Shown here: positions 1 to 6,742 of the stretch, piece by piece
Numbering within the stretch: the first letter of the stretch is position 1
Layout of the letters: each line of letters begins with the position of its first letter
Position numbers and translations under genes: made by a program
Assembly: GCA_021782055.1 (NCBI GenBank)
Contig: JAJXVP010000059.1
Coordinates: 1 to 13,108 of the forward strand
Reading direction: 5' to 3'
Source: a bacterium
GTDB lineage: Bacteria > Spirochaetota > Spirochaetia > JABEVK01
Length of the DNA: 13,108 nucleotides
The notes under the pieces: generated by a model
Seen by the model: only the letters and a program-made list of their open reading frames with translations
What the model was told of the DNA's origin: nothing
Databases searched by the model: none

Positions 1-85
1 CAACTCGGCCAAGAACTTTGTCTTTAGCGTCAATAAGGAACCAGCGGCGCTCAACTTCAGCGGGCTTCGTAAAAATCGTCTTCAT
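1..85 (-). CDS. rplM: Ribosomal protein L13 (uL13), N-terminal part, cut by window edge
   Basis: Reading leftward from the ATG at 85-83, the first 28 codons begin [20 protein letters not shown] and continue toward a Leu-Gly-Arg-Val stretch. This is the recognisable start of bacterial L13, whose usual pattern is MKT, then a basic patch, then W-(Y/F)-x-(V/I)-D-A and LGR. L13 is an early-assembling protein of the 50S subunit that contacts 23S rRNA. Only about one fifth of the expected 140-150 residues is inside the window. An AGGAAG ribosome binding site lies 5 bases before this ATG. A second ATG at 90-88 is followed at once by an in-frame stop and is not the start. In many bacteria rpsI (S9) follows rplM, and it would lie to the left of the window. 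Confidence 0.88.
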   Translation of the reverse strand, partial: MKTIFTKPAEVERRWFLIDAKDKVLGRV

Positions 86-123
86 TTCATCTTCCTAAAA
101 GTACAAGTACGTAACGGGGTGAG

Positions 124-155
124 ATAATATGGCACGCCCGCCCGCTGAACGTCAA
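124..155 (-). promoter_or_regulatory. Probable sigma70-type promoter of rplM
   Basis: On the minus strand a TTGACG -35 element (155-150) is followed by an AT-rich -10 region in a GC-rich setting. The -10 reads either as CATATT (131-126, spacer 18) or as TATTAT (129-124, spacer 20). Transcription would start near 118, giving a leader of about 30 bases before the L13 start. The leader carries a short GTAC-repeat (101-110) just upstream of the AGGAAG ribosome binding site. I cannot tell whether that repeat has a role. Confidence 0.5.
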
Positions 156-183
156 GAGCCGTTAAGATATCAAGCCCCAAGAC

Positions 184-444
184 CTATTCTTTTTTTTCGG
201 CTGTAGCTTCAGAAGCGGCTTTAGCCTTTTCGGCGGCTTCTTCTTTCTTGGCTTCGGCCCGGTCCTTCAAATCGGCAATGCCGATAAAAATTGCGATGAG
301 ACCGACGAACACCGCGAGAATCGGCAGGCCGCCAACAATGAAGTTAATAACTTGCTGACCCCAGCCCAACCCTAAGGGGAAGGCAAACGGCAACACAGCC
401 CAAACGGCCAGCGCCAATAAAATAATCCCGATTACAATGGCCAT
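184..444 (-). CDS. Small two-helix membrane protein with Ala/Glu/Lys-rich tail
   Basis: This 86-residue protein has two hydrophobic segments (about residues 2-22 and 36-57) separated by a short Gly-rich turn. They are followed by a highly charged tail (about 59-86) made almost only of Ala, Glu and Lys. The helices predict an inner-membrane hairpin; the tail could form a soluble helix or coiled coil. I do not recognise the family and assign no function. The start is well supported by a strong AGGAGG ribosome binding site just upstream of the ATG at 444. A promoter (466-493) directly precedes the gene, so it can be transcribed alone. It sits between pulA and rplM, both on the same strand, but each of those has its own upstream signals, so a shared role is not implied. 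Confidence 0.75.
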   Translation of the reverse strand: MAIVIGIILLALAVWAVLPFAFPLGLGWGQQVINFIVGGLPILAVFVGLIAIFIGIADLKDRAEAKKEEAAEKAKAASEATAEKKE

Positions 445-465
445 AAATCCTCCTGAACCGTCTTA

Positions 466-493
466 AGAATACCGTAAGAAACGCTCTTGTCAA
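466..493 (-). promoter_or_regulatory. Sigma70-type promoter of the small membrane protein gene
   Basis: The minus strand carries a perfect -35 TTGACA (493-488), a 16-base spacer and a -10 TATTCT (471-466). Transcription would start near 459, about 15 bases before the ATG at 444. The AGGAGG ribosome binding site lies inside that short leader. This is one of the best consensus promoters in the window and suggests steady expression. Confidence 0.65.
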
Positions 494-511
494 GTTAAGC
501 TAGGTTTAAAC

Positions 512-2470
512 TTAGTGCGCCCCGGCATTCAGCCCTGAAGGCTGAGTTGCCAAGACCGCTAAAGAACGGCCTGGCAGGATAACCATCCCGCGCGAGGGTT
601 CGCCAAAAGGCTCGGCACCCGCCCGGTGAGCGTCAGCTAAAAACGCCCAACTCCCCGCAGGCAAATACACCTCACGCGCGCGCGGCTGGGCGTTGACCGC
701 CAAAAACAACTGTTCGCTGGGGTCTCCGCCCGCCCAGGAACGGAGCATCCAGGCGACAACTCCTGGGTCAAGGGTCTCTAAAAACACTAAGTGCTGACGA
801 ATTTGATCGTTACTGCGAAGGCGAAGGGCCGGTCTAGAACGGCGTAAGGCGATAAGCCCCCGGATATACTCGTAAAACTCTCGGTAGCGGGCTTTTGCTG
901 ACCAGTCTAGGCCATTAATGGCATCAGGACTGCGATAGCTGTTTTCTTCGCCTTTTTTTGTCCGTAGGAATTCTTCCCCGGCATGCAAAAAGGGTATCCC
1001 CTGGCTCAGAAAGACGATGCCATGGGCTAACTTCGCCATTTTGACCCGCTCCGTTTCAGGATCTAATGGGTTAGTATGGGCGAGTTTGTCCCACAGCGTG
1101 TGGTTGTCGTGGGCCGCAATGTAGTTGATGGTTTGATGGGGCCCTTGTGACCAAGGTTCATGGTAGCCGTTCAAGTTTTGCCAACGAACCTGAGGATGAG
1201 CCGAACAGCCCGCCAGGGCATAACGAACATTTTCGTCCCAACCAGGCGAACCGTTGGCAAACCCCGCTTTTCCAGCATCAAAAACAGGACCTTTCAAGGC
1301 ATCGCGGGTATCATCGCTAAAAAAACCCACTTCACGGACCTTTCCAGCGTTTCGTTTGATCGCTTTTCGGTCATCGGGCAAGGTCGAGAGCCCCCCCGTC
1401 CACCCCTCACCATACAACAGAAAATTCGGGTCATCCCGGCGCAAAATTCGTGACGCCTCGTTCATTGTTTCAACATCGTAGAGACCCATAAGATCAAAGC
1501 GAAAGCCGTCCAAGTGATATTCTGATTTCCAATAGGCCAACGAATCTAAAATATAACGACTGACCATGGGGCGCTCGGTTGCCAACTCATTACCACAACC
1601 GGAACCGTTCGAAAAATGCGCCCCATAAAGCCGATAATAGTAGCGGGGAAACACCTTGTTCAAAGAAGAATCGTCGATGGAATAGGTGTGATTATAGACG
1701 ACATCCAGAACAACCCTAAGACCTCGGCGATGCAGGGCCATCACGGCTTTTTTTAAATCGAGCACCGCTTGTAAGGGGTTTTGGGGGTCACTGGAGTAGG
1801 CATTTTTGGGCGCGTTGAAATTTCTGGGGTTGTAGCCCCAGTTGTACTGCTCGGGGTCATAATGTAAATCATCCAGCTCATCAAAATCAAAAACGGGCAG
1901 CAGGTGAACATGAGTCACGCCCAACTCCGCCAAATGATCTAGCCCTGTCGAAAGGCCTTCGGGACTCTTTGTGCACTCTTCAGAAAGCCCCAAAAAGCGA
2001 CCTCGGGCTTGAACGCCACTCGACGGCAAACTTGACAAATCGCGAACGTGTAATTCGTAGATGACGGTATCGGTAAGGTGGGCCAACAGGGGGCGTGTGT
2101 CTTGGTCCCAGCCCTCCGGTTGGGCCCGCGAAGGATCAAAAATATAGCCTCGGCGACCCTGAGGCCCTACGGCTTTAGCGTAAGGGTCGACAGCTTCTTC
2201 ACCACGGATTCCTAAGGTAGTTACCTGGTAGGTGTAAAAGATTCCCGAGCCTGAGTTTGTCACAGCTATTTCCCAGACCCCCCGCTCTTTTCGTTCTAAA
2301 GCTCGCGAGGTAAGGGGAACGCTCGAATCCCAGGTTTCATATAGATAGAGAGTGACTTGATCAGCGAGGGGGGCCCAAAGCCGAAAGACGATGCTTTGAG
2401 GATGCCATTCTGGCCCTAAGGGGCCGTCATAACGGAACTGGCGGTCAAAGTCATCTGATAGAAAATCCAT
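512..2470 (-). CDS. pulA: Type I pullulanase (GH13 debranching enzyme)
   Basis: Cytoplasmic alpha-1,6-glucosidase predicted to debranch glycogen-like or pullulan-like glucans; no signal peptide is visible. An N-terminal beta-sandwich of CBM48 type (about residues 5-95, with an FRLWAP motif) precedes the GH13 barrel. The type I pullulanase signature YNWGYNP is at 209-215. GH13 region I is DVVYNH at 256-261. The predicted nucleophile is Asp326 in GFRFD, the acid/base is Glu355 in GEGW, and the third carboxylate is Asp455 in AHDNH. A short C-terminal beta domain follows from about residue 560. At 652 residues it is within the usual range. The start is uncertain. The frame stays open to a TTG at 2506, with other candidates at 2488 (GTG) and 2476 (ATG); none has a good ribosome binding site. 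I chose the ATG at 2470 because it sits right at the predicted transcription start. Confidence 0.93.
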   Translation of the reverse strand: MDFLSDDFDRQFRYDGPLGPEWHPQSIVFRLWAPLADQVTLYLYETWDSSVPLTSRALERKERGVWEIAVTNSGSGIFYTYQVTTLGIRGEEAVDPYAKAVGPQGRRGYIFDPSRAQPEGWDQDTRPLLAHLTDTVIYELHVRDLSSLPSSGVQARGRFLGLSEECTKSPEGLSTGLDHLAELGVTHVHLLPVFDFDELDDLHYDPEQYNWGYNPRNFNAPKNAYSSDPQNPLQAVLDLKKAVMALHRRGLRVVLDVVYNHTYSIDDSSLNKVFPRYYYRLYGAHFSNGSGCGNELATERPMVSRYILDSLAYWKSEYHLDGFRFDLMGLYDVETMNEASRILRRDDPNFLLYGEGWTGGLSTLPDDRKAIKRNAGKVREVGFFSDDTRDALKGPVFDAGKAGFANGSPGWDENVRYALAGCSAHPQVRWQNLNGYHEPWSQGPHQTINYIAAHDNHTLWDKLAHTNPLDPETERVKMAKLAHGIVFLSQGIPFLHAGEEFLRTKKGEENSYRSPDAINGLDWSAKARYREFYEYIRGLIALRRSRPALRLRSNDQIRQHLVFLETLDPGVVAWMLRSWAGGDPSEQLFLAVNAQPRAREVYLPAGSWAFLADAHRAGAEPFGEPSRGMVILPGRSLAVLATQPSGLNAGAH

Positions 2471-2477
2471 GCTCATC

Positions 2478-2506
2478 AGTTTAGTCACGGAATGGACTCG
2501 GGGCAA
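2478..2506 (-). promoter_or_regulatory. Possible pulA promoter, giving a leaderless message
   Basis: The minus strand shows TTGCCC (2506-2501), a 17-base spacer and TAAACT (2483-2478). The -10 end is 7 bases before the ATG at 2470, so the message would begin at or next to the start codon. Both boxes are only partial matches to consensus, and the whole element lies inside the longest possible reading frame. If the TTG at 2506 were the true start, this promoter call would fail. Confidence 0.35.
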
Positions 2507-2509
2507 GGT

Positions 2510-2539
2510 TTGACGCTTAACCGACGGCCAGTGTAAGCT
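2510..2539 (+). promoter_or_regulatory. Possible aroA promoter, giving a leaderless message
   Basis: A good -35 TTGACG (2510-2515) is followed by an 18-base spacer and a weak -10 TAAGCT (2534-2539), only 5 bases before the aroA ATG. The predicted transcription start therefore falls on the start codon. Its -35 box lies back to back with the proposed pulA -35 box, separated by 3 bases, so polymerase could not occupy both at once. Confidence 0.35.
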
Positions 2540-2544
2540 CAGGC

Positions 2545-3819
2545 ATGCGTCAAACTGTCAACCCAGCCCGCCTTAAGGGTGAAGTTTCCATTCCCGCTTC
2601 AAAGTCCCACACCATTCGCGCCCTGTTGTTGGCTTCGCTGGCTCCGGGACGCAGTGTGATTTCTAACCCCCTCCACTCTGCCGATGCCGAAGCTTGTGTC
2701 CAAGCCTGCCGTACGCTGGGGGCAACCGTGGACACTTCGGGGGCAGACTGGCTGGTCGACGGAGTGACAAGCCTCCGTCCGGCTGACAATATCGTTGATA
2801 CGTTAAACTCGGGGACAACCCTCTACCTTACGGCCTCTTTAGCCGCCCTGGCCGACGGCTGGACGTTTTTTACCGGTGATCACCAGATTCGCAGGCGCCC
2901 GGCAGCCAAGCTTTTAACGGCGTTAGAGGGGTTGGGCGCACAAGCTTTTTCAGCAAAAGGGAACGGTTGCGCGCCTTTTGCCATTCGTGGCCCCTGGAAA
3001 GGCGGACGGATCAGTATAGAATGCCCCACCAGCCAATACCTTTCGAGTTTGCTTATCGCCGCCCCTTTGGCAGCCCCAGGGGTCATTACCGAAATCGATG
3101 TTCCCCTGTTAAACGAAGTACCCTATGCCGAAATGACCTTAAAATGGCTGGATGACCAAAAGATTTCGTACGAAAGACGACAGATGAGCTGGTTTCGCGT
3201 TCCGGGTGGACAAGCCTATCATCCATTCTCGCGCCCCGTTCCGGGCGATTGGTCTAGTGCCACATTCTTTTTAGTTGCCGCAGGGGTGTGTCGCTCGCGC
3301 CTGGTGTTACGGGGACTTGACTACGCCGACACCCAGGGCGATAAAGCGGTAGTTGACATGTTGCGAAGCATGGGAGCCCGCATGGACATCACCCCCGACC
3401 CCCGAGGCGGCCATGTGATCGCCATCGAAGTTGAACAGCTCAAGGGAGCGGAACTCGATCTGAACTTCACCCCCGATGCGCTCCCTGCTTTAGCGGTAGC
3501 TGCCTGTTATGCCGAAGGGGAAACCCGTTTAGTCAACGTTGAACACGCCCGCCTGAAAGAAACTGACCGAATTGCCGTGATGGCAACGGAACTGTCTAAG
3601 ATGGGGGCCAGAATCGAAGAACGCCGTGATGGTCTGGTGATTCAAGGCGGATCGCCCCTCAAGGGTACACTGGTCAATGGGCACCATGACCACCGCGTGG
3701 TTATGTCGCTGGCCTTGGCCGCCCTTGGGGCGACCGGGGAGACACAAATTGAAACAGCGGAAGCCGCTGCGGTTACCTTTCCGGAATTCTTTACCCTTGT
3801 GGAGCAACTGAAACAGTAA
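2545..3819 (+). CDS. aroA: 3-phosphoshikimate 1-carboxyvinyltransferase (EPSP synthase)
   Basis: Catalyses enolpyruvyl transfer from phosphoenolpyruvate to shikimate 3-phosphate, the sixth step of the shikimate pathway, in the cytoplasm. The 424-residue length is normal. Visible family motifs are SKSHTIRA at 19-26 (Lys20, Ser21, Arg25 bind shikimate phosphate), NSGTT at 88-92, IRRRP (phosphoenolpyruvate-binding Arg region), TSQYLSSLL, GDWSSA, the catalytic Asp311 in TPDALP, LKETDR at 337-342, and HDHR at 381-384 region. Two usually conserved positions look changed: the Arg after NSGTT is Tyr94, and the Lys before (S/T)FP near the end is Val410. No Shine-Dalgarno sequence precedes the ATG, yet homology fits this start. 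The 3' end overlaps the opposing rbgA gene by 29 bases. Confidence 0.93.
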   Translation: MRQTVNPARLKGEVSIPASKSHTIRALLLASLAPGRSVISNPLHSADAEACVQACRTLGATVDTSGADWLVDGVTSLRPADNIVDTLNSGTTLYLTASLAALADGWTFFTGDHQIRRRPAAKLLTALEGLGAQAFSAKGNGCAPFAIRGPWKGGRISIECPTSQYLSSLLIAAPLAAPGVITEIDVPLLNEVPYAEMTLKWLDDQKISYERRQMSWFRVPGGQAYHPFSRPVPGDWSSATFFLVAAGVCRSRLVLRGLDYADTQGDKAVVDMLRSMGARMDITPDPRGGHVIAIEVEQLKGAELDLNFTPDALPALAVAACYAEGETRLVNVEHARLKETDRIAVMATELSKMGARIEERRDGLVIQGGSPLKGTLVNGHHDHRVVMSLALAALGATGETQIETAEAAAVTFPEFFTLVEQLKQ

Positions 3820-4660
3820 CGGCTGGAAAATCGATGGGCGGCTTTTCTAGCGAAAACCGTCCCAGCTTTCCGGTTCGAAACTGAGCCAAGAGGTTTTGTG
3901 CCAACCGTTCTTCGTCAACCTCGCCGCCATGTTTGAGCATACCGTGTCGCCGACCCCACGCCTCCAGATATACCCAAGGGTCAGCCCCCTCAACAACAGC
4001 CCCAAAGTGCCGTTCTGCCGCTTTGGGGTAGTCCCGAGCCAAAAAGCGGTACAACTGGGCGGCTAGATCCAGCGAAGACAAAATTTCGTCTTTGATCGAG
4101 CCTAACAACGCTAGCCGGATGCCCACTTCGGGGTCTTCAAACTTATGCCAGAGGATTCCCGGGGTATCCACTAAATCAAACGCCTCGGTATTGATCCGCT
4201 GAAGGCCTTTGGTGTGGCCAGGTTTTGGTGCCGTCGACGCTTTGTGGCCCCCGCTGAGACTATTGATCAGAGTGGATTTGCCGACATTCGGAACCCCCAC
4301 AATCATGGCTCGAACTCGACGAAGGCCAAACCATTTTTTGTGCCGACAAGCCTTTTCGGCGGCTTGTCTCAGAGCGGGAAGGTTTTTTCGCTCTTTACAC
4401 GAAATGGGAACAGACAAAGTCTCGGGACGAGCATCCCACCATTGCCGCCACAAGGCCAGAATATGCGAATCGCACAAATCAATTTTATTTAAGAGAACGA
4501 CACGGGGCTTTCCCTGAATCAGCTTTTCTAATAAAGGGTTAGAAGTCGCCAAAGGAGCGCGGGAATCTACCACTTCTAAAAAGACGTCGACTTTGCCAAG
4601 GTTTTCTTGAATCAGCCGCTGGGTCTTAAGCATGTGTCCAGGGAACCATTGAATATCCAT
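3791..4660 (-). CDS. rbgA: Ribosome biogenesis GTPase RbgA/YlqF
   Basis: Circularly permuted GTPase that, in Bacillus, drives late assembly of the 50S subunit. The motif order is diagnostic: G4 (NKID, 58-61) and a G5-like segment come before G1 (GVPNVGKST, 122-130), then a G2 Thr near 150, and G3 (DTPG, 165-168). The N-terminal WFPGHM (5-10) carries the His proposed as catalytic in RbgA (His9). A helical C-terminal domain (about 175-275) ends with the GRFSLE-type segment typical of the family. The 289-residue length is normal. A GGAG ribosome binding site lies about 10 bases upstream, inside the end of the preceding membrane-protein gene. The two genes are only 3 bases apart, indicating co-transcription. 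Its 3' end overlaps aroA. Confidence 0.92.
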   Translation of the reverse strand: MDIQWFPGHMLKTQRLIQENLGKVDVFLEVVDSRAPLATSNPLLEKLIQGKPRVVLLNKIDLCDSHILALWRQWWDARPETLSVPISCKERKNLPALRQAAEKACRHKKWFGLRRVRAMIVGVPNVGKSTLINSLSGGHKASTAPKPGHTKGLQRINTEAFDLVDTPGILWHKFEDPEVGIRLALLGSIKDEILSSLDLAAQLYRFLARDYPKAAERHFGAVVEGADPWVYLEAWGRRHGMLKHGGEVDEERLAQNLLAQFRTGKLGRFSLEKPPIDFPAVTVSVAPQG

Positions 4661-4663
4661 GGT

Positions 4664-5275
4664 TTAACGGCTCCTCAGCGAAGTCATAAGCAACTGCCAG
4701 GCAACAACCAGCAGACCAGCAAAAAAAACGCTATACAAAAAACCCAAGCGGCGCCGGGGTTGAAGCACTTGCTTCACGCGGCTACGAAAGGTTTTGAAAA
4801 ACCGGCGAGCCAGGGCTCGGTCGGCCTTTCCCTTTAAATGACGAAAACGAAGCAGACCAGCACCCGTTGTAGGGTTATAGCTGTACGAGAGGTCAAAGTC
4901 GCGGCCCAAAAGCTCTATTCTGCCAATTTGTTCCGAAAAAGCGGCTCCCTCGGCTTCGAGGACCTGACGAAGCACCCGAGAGAACTCAACCTCGGGAATG
5001 CCATAAAACAGAACACCACGCAGAAGCGAGGCATAAAACCCAACCAGAGCAACGTAGAGTATCGGCCCCGTGATGCTCAACCAGGTAACAGCAACGTCCC
5101 TTTCCCACAAGAGGTACACTAGTGCCACAAAGGGCAAGCCCAAAACTGCCAAACAGACAGCCAAGCTCCACCAAGACTGAACAAGCGGCCGCGAAGTGAC
5201 CAAAAGACGCCACGCAACTCTGCCATAATAAAGCGCAAGGGCCACTAAGGCGACCGCAAAAAAATCATAGAGCAT
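4664..5275 (-). CDS. Unrecognised membrane protein with four predicted helices
   Basis: A 203-residue protein with three N-terminal hydrophobic segments (about 3-22, 36-57 and 62-88), a soluble stretch of about 85 residues, and a last helix (about 177-197). The soluble part starts acidic and amphipathic (95-125), contains a short RDFDLSYSYNPTTGAG motif (125-140), and ends very basic, with several Arg and Lys just before the final helix, as expected on the cytoplasmic side. I do not recognise the family and propose no function. An AAGGAT ribosome binding site supports the ATG at 5275. It is the middle gene of a three-gene minus-strand cluster, 23 bases after the exported barrel-type protein and 3 bases before rbgA. 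Confidence 0.72.
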   Translation of the reverse strand: MLYDFFAVALVALALYYGRVAWRLLVTSRPLVQSWWSLAVCLAVLGLPFVALVYLLWERDVAVTWLSITGPILYVALVGFYASLLRGVLFYGIPEVEFSRVLRQVLEAEGAAFSEQIGRIELLGRDFDLSYSYNPTTGAGLLRFRHLKGKADRALARRFFKTFRSRVKQVLQPRRRLGFLYSVFFAGLLVVAWQLLMTSLRSR

Positions 5276-5298
5276 AGAGTGATCCTTGGCGCCTTGTC

Positions 5299-6636
5299 CT
5301 AAAACTTCTGAACAAAACTTAACCCTGCTGAAATTTGTGCACTGGACTTAAAAAAGGACGATTTATTCACAAACGCGTCCAGAAGCCCGGCATAGGCAGC
5401 GGCCCCAACGGTGGCGGCTAGTTTCGCATCTCGGCTAAAGAGGAACTGCGCTTTGGCATCGACCCTGATACCGAGGTGGGTCAGGTAGTAGGGTTGTGCA
5501 TTGCTCCCCAGAAAATTCGAGGTATCCACCATGATATACGCCCCCCCAACGGCCAAGGCGGCACTGGTGGCAAGTTCAAAGCGACCGAGACGGAAGGGAT
5601 AAAACTCAGCCCCGGCATACGCATAAAAAGGCAACCAGAGAACGTTAGTTATATCGAGAATGAGGGGAACCTCAAAACCCACCATGGGTTTGACTAGCCA
5701 AAAGCCGCGACTGACAACACCCTTCACACCCAGGGCAACATGATAGGCCGTTCCTGCATCCGTAAAGCGTTCCACCAAATTGGCATACGGCTCCAAGTCA
5801 ATGCCGAGTCGGGGAATTTCATGCACCGACTGCCCCACAAAAGGATCCCCATAGGCAATAAAGAGACGAGAAGTTTTCGGGTTAACCTTATCGACAATGG
5901 CCAGACCAGTTTCTTCGGTCTGAGGCACCCCATCCTTGGTGACAACCTTTTGTAAGGCATACTCATCACCAAGCATGATTCCCATGTTCTGACCCAGCTC
6001 CATCGAGGCCGAATCAAAACCGACATCAACCAAGCCCGAAGAGATTTGAAACTGGGGAACTTTTCGTACTTCGAAGGTCAGCAGGGGGACAATTCCTGCT
6101 AGGGCCTGCTCAAGGGCCTGCTGGCGACTCTGATCTTGTCCTTGAGATTTTACGGTGAAAAAGCCCCCCGTTACGGGCGTTAGGTCAGAGCCTTTTAAAA
6201 TGGTAAAGCTGGTTTCAATCGTGGCTTTGCGAACATTGTTGGCCAGCCGAGAAAAATGAACCCCGTCGACGCGGGGGATAACGACCAAAAAGGACCCTGC
6301 GATTTTGTTATATTCGTCGAGGGTTAAGAAGGTTTCACCAAATTGAATCGCCTTATCGGGAGGCGTAGTTTGCTCTTTTAAGAGGCGCAACCGTGCGACA
6401 AAGGTTTGGAGGTTTAAACCATCCAGGCGAAAGTTGAGCCCTAGGACTGTAAAGCGCCCTAAGTCGACGAAAACCTTTTGAATTTGGCTATCTACCCCTT
6501 GCATCAAGCCCATGGGGATATTGTGCTCAGCAGAAGAGAGCTGAAAGATCGCCACATCCTGTTTACTGGAGGCAACTTGAGCGTTAGCGACGACGGCTAT
6601 AACGCTGAACATCAAAAAAGTTACGACTTTCTTCAT
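5299..6636 (-). CDS. Exported protein: CsgG/FlgO-like front half and probable outer-membrane barrel
   Basis: This 445-residue protein begins with a clear Sec signal peptide (Lys2-Lys3, a hydrophobic core, ANA/Q cleavage near residue 19/20). Residues about 27-190 open with VAIFQLSS and later VFVDLGRFTVLG, a pattern I associate with periplasmic CsgG/FlgO/TolB-N-type folds. Residues about 195-275 (a GIMLGDEY segment, then GLAIVDKVNPKTSRLFI and VGQSV) look like the small beta domain after such modules, as in FlgT-like proteins. Residues about 290-445 alternate aromatic and small residues and end in Phe, as outer-membrane barrels do. The family calls are by eye only. The start has an AAGGAG ribosome binding site 5 bases away. 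It leads a cluster with a membrane protein and rbgA. Confidence 0.7.
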   Translation of the reverse strand: MKKVVTFLMFSVIAVVANAQVASSKQDVAIFQLSSAEHNIPMGLMQGVDSQIQKVFVDLGRFTVLGLNFRLDGLNLQTFVARLRLLKEQTTPPDKAIQFGETFLTLDEYNKIAGSFLVVIPRVDGVHFSRLANNVRKATIETSFTILKGSDLTPVTGGFFTVKSQGQDQSRQQALEQALAGIVPLLTFEVRKVPQFQISSGLVDVGFDSASMELGQNMGIMLGDEYALQKVVTKDGVPQTEETGLAIVDKVNPKTSRLFIAYGDPFVGQSVHEIPRLGIDLEPYANLVERFTDAGTAYHVALGVKGVVSRGFWLVKPMVGFEVPLILDITNVLWLPFYAYAGAEFYPFRLGRFELATSAALAVGGAYIMVDTSNFLGSNAQPYYLTHLGIRVDAKAQFLFSRDAKLAATVGAAAYAGLLDAFVNKSSFFKSSAQISAGLSFVQKF

Positions 6637-6657
6637 AGAGTCTCCTTAAACGCGGCC

Positions 6658-6686
6658 ATTCTAGCAGGGTTTTGCCGCTAAACCAA
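6658..6686 (-). promoter_or_regulatory. Probable promoter of the exported CsgG-like/barrel protein gene
   Basis: The minus strand has an extended -10 (TG, one base, then TAGAAT at 6663-6658) preceded at 17 bases by TTGGTT (6686-6681). The weak -35 is compensated by the extended -10. Transcription would start near 6651, leaving a leader of about 15 bases that holds the AAGGAG ribosome binding site. This promoter likely serves all three genes of the cluster ending with rbgA. Confidence 0.5.
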
Positions 6687-6729
6687 GCATCCTGGGCCTT
6701 TGGCCGTAGATAAATAGGCCCAAAAGTGC

Positions 6730-6735
6730 TATAGT
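6730..6735 (+). promoter_or_regulatory. -10 box immediately before the PilZ gene (leaderless start)
   Basis: TATAGT (5 of 6 matches to consensus) lies 7 bases before the ATG at 6743, so transcription would begin at or one base before the start codon. No Shine-Dalgarno sequence is present in front of this ATG. I see no convincing -35 at the right distance; an activator could compensate. An inverted repeat TGGGCC/GGCCCA (6693-6698 and 6717-6722) lies just upstream, in the shared region between the two divergent operons. Confidence 0.42.
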
Positions 6736-6742
6736 CAACCTT

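Noticed and set aside
101..110. GTACAAGTAC near the L13 start as an operator or hairpin
   Set aside because: Four-base arms with a two-base loop are too short to fold, and such a repeat is expected by chance.
2471..2506. TTG at 2506, GTG at 2488 and ATG at 2476 as alternative pulA starts
   Set aside because: None has a Shine-Dalgarno sequence, and the extra residues do not look like part of the CBM48 domain. They are not excluded, only less favoured than the ATG at 2470.
4209..5122. Plus-strand frames of 75-102 codons across rbgA and the membrane-protein gene
   Set aside because: They read antisense to RbgA motifs and to the helices of the membrane protein and have no ribosome binding sites.
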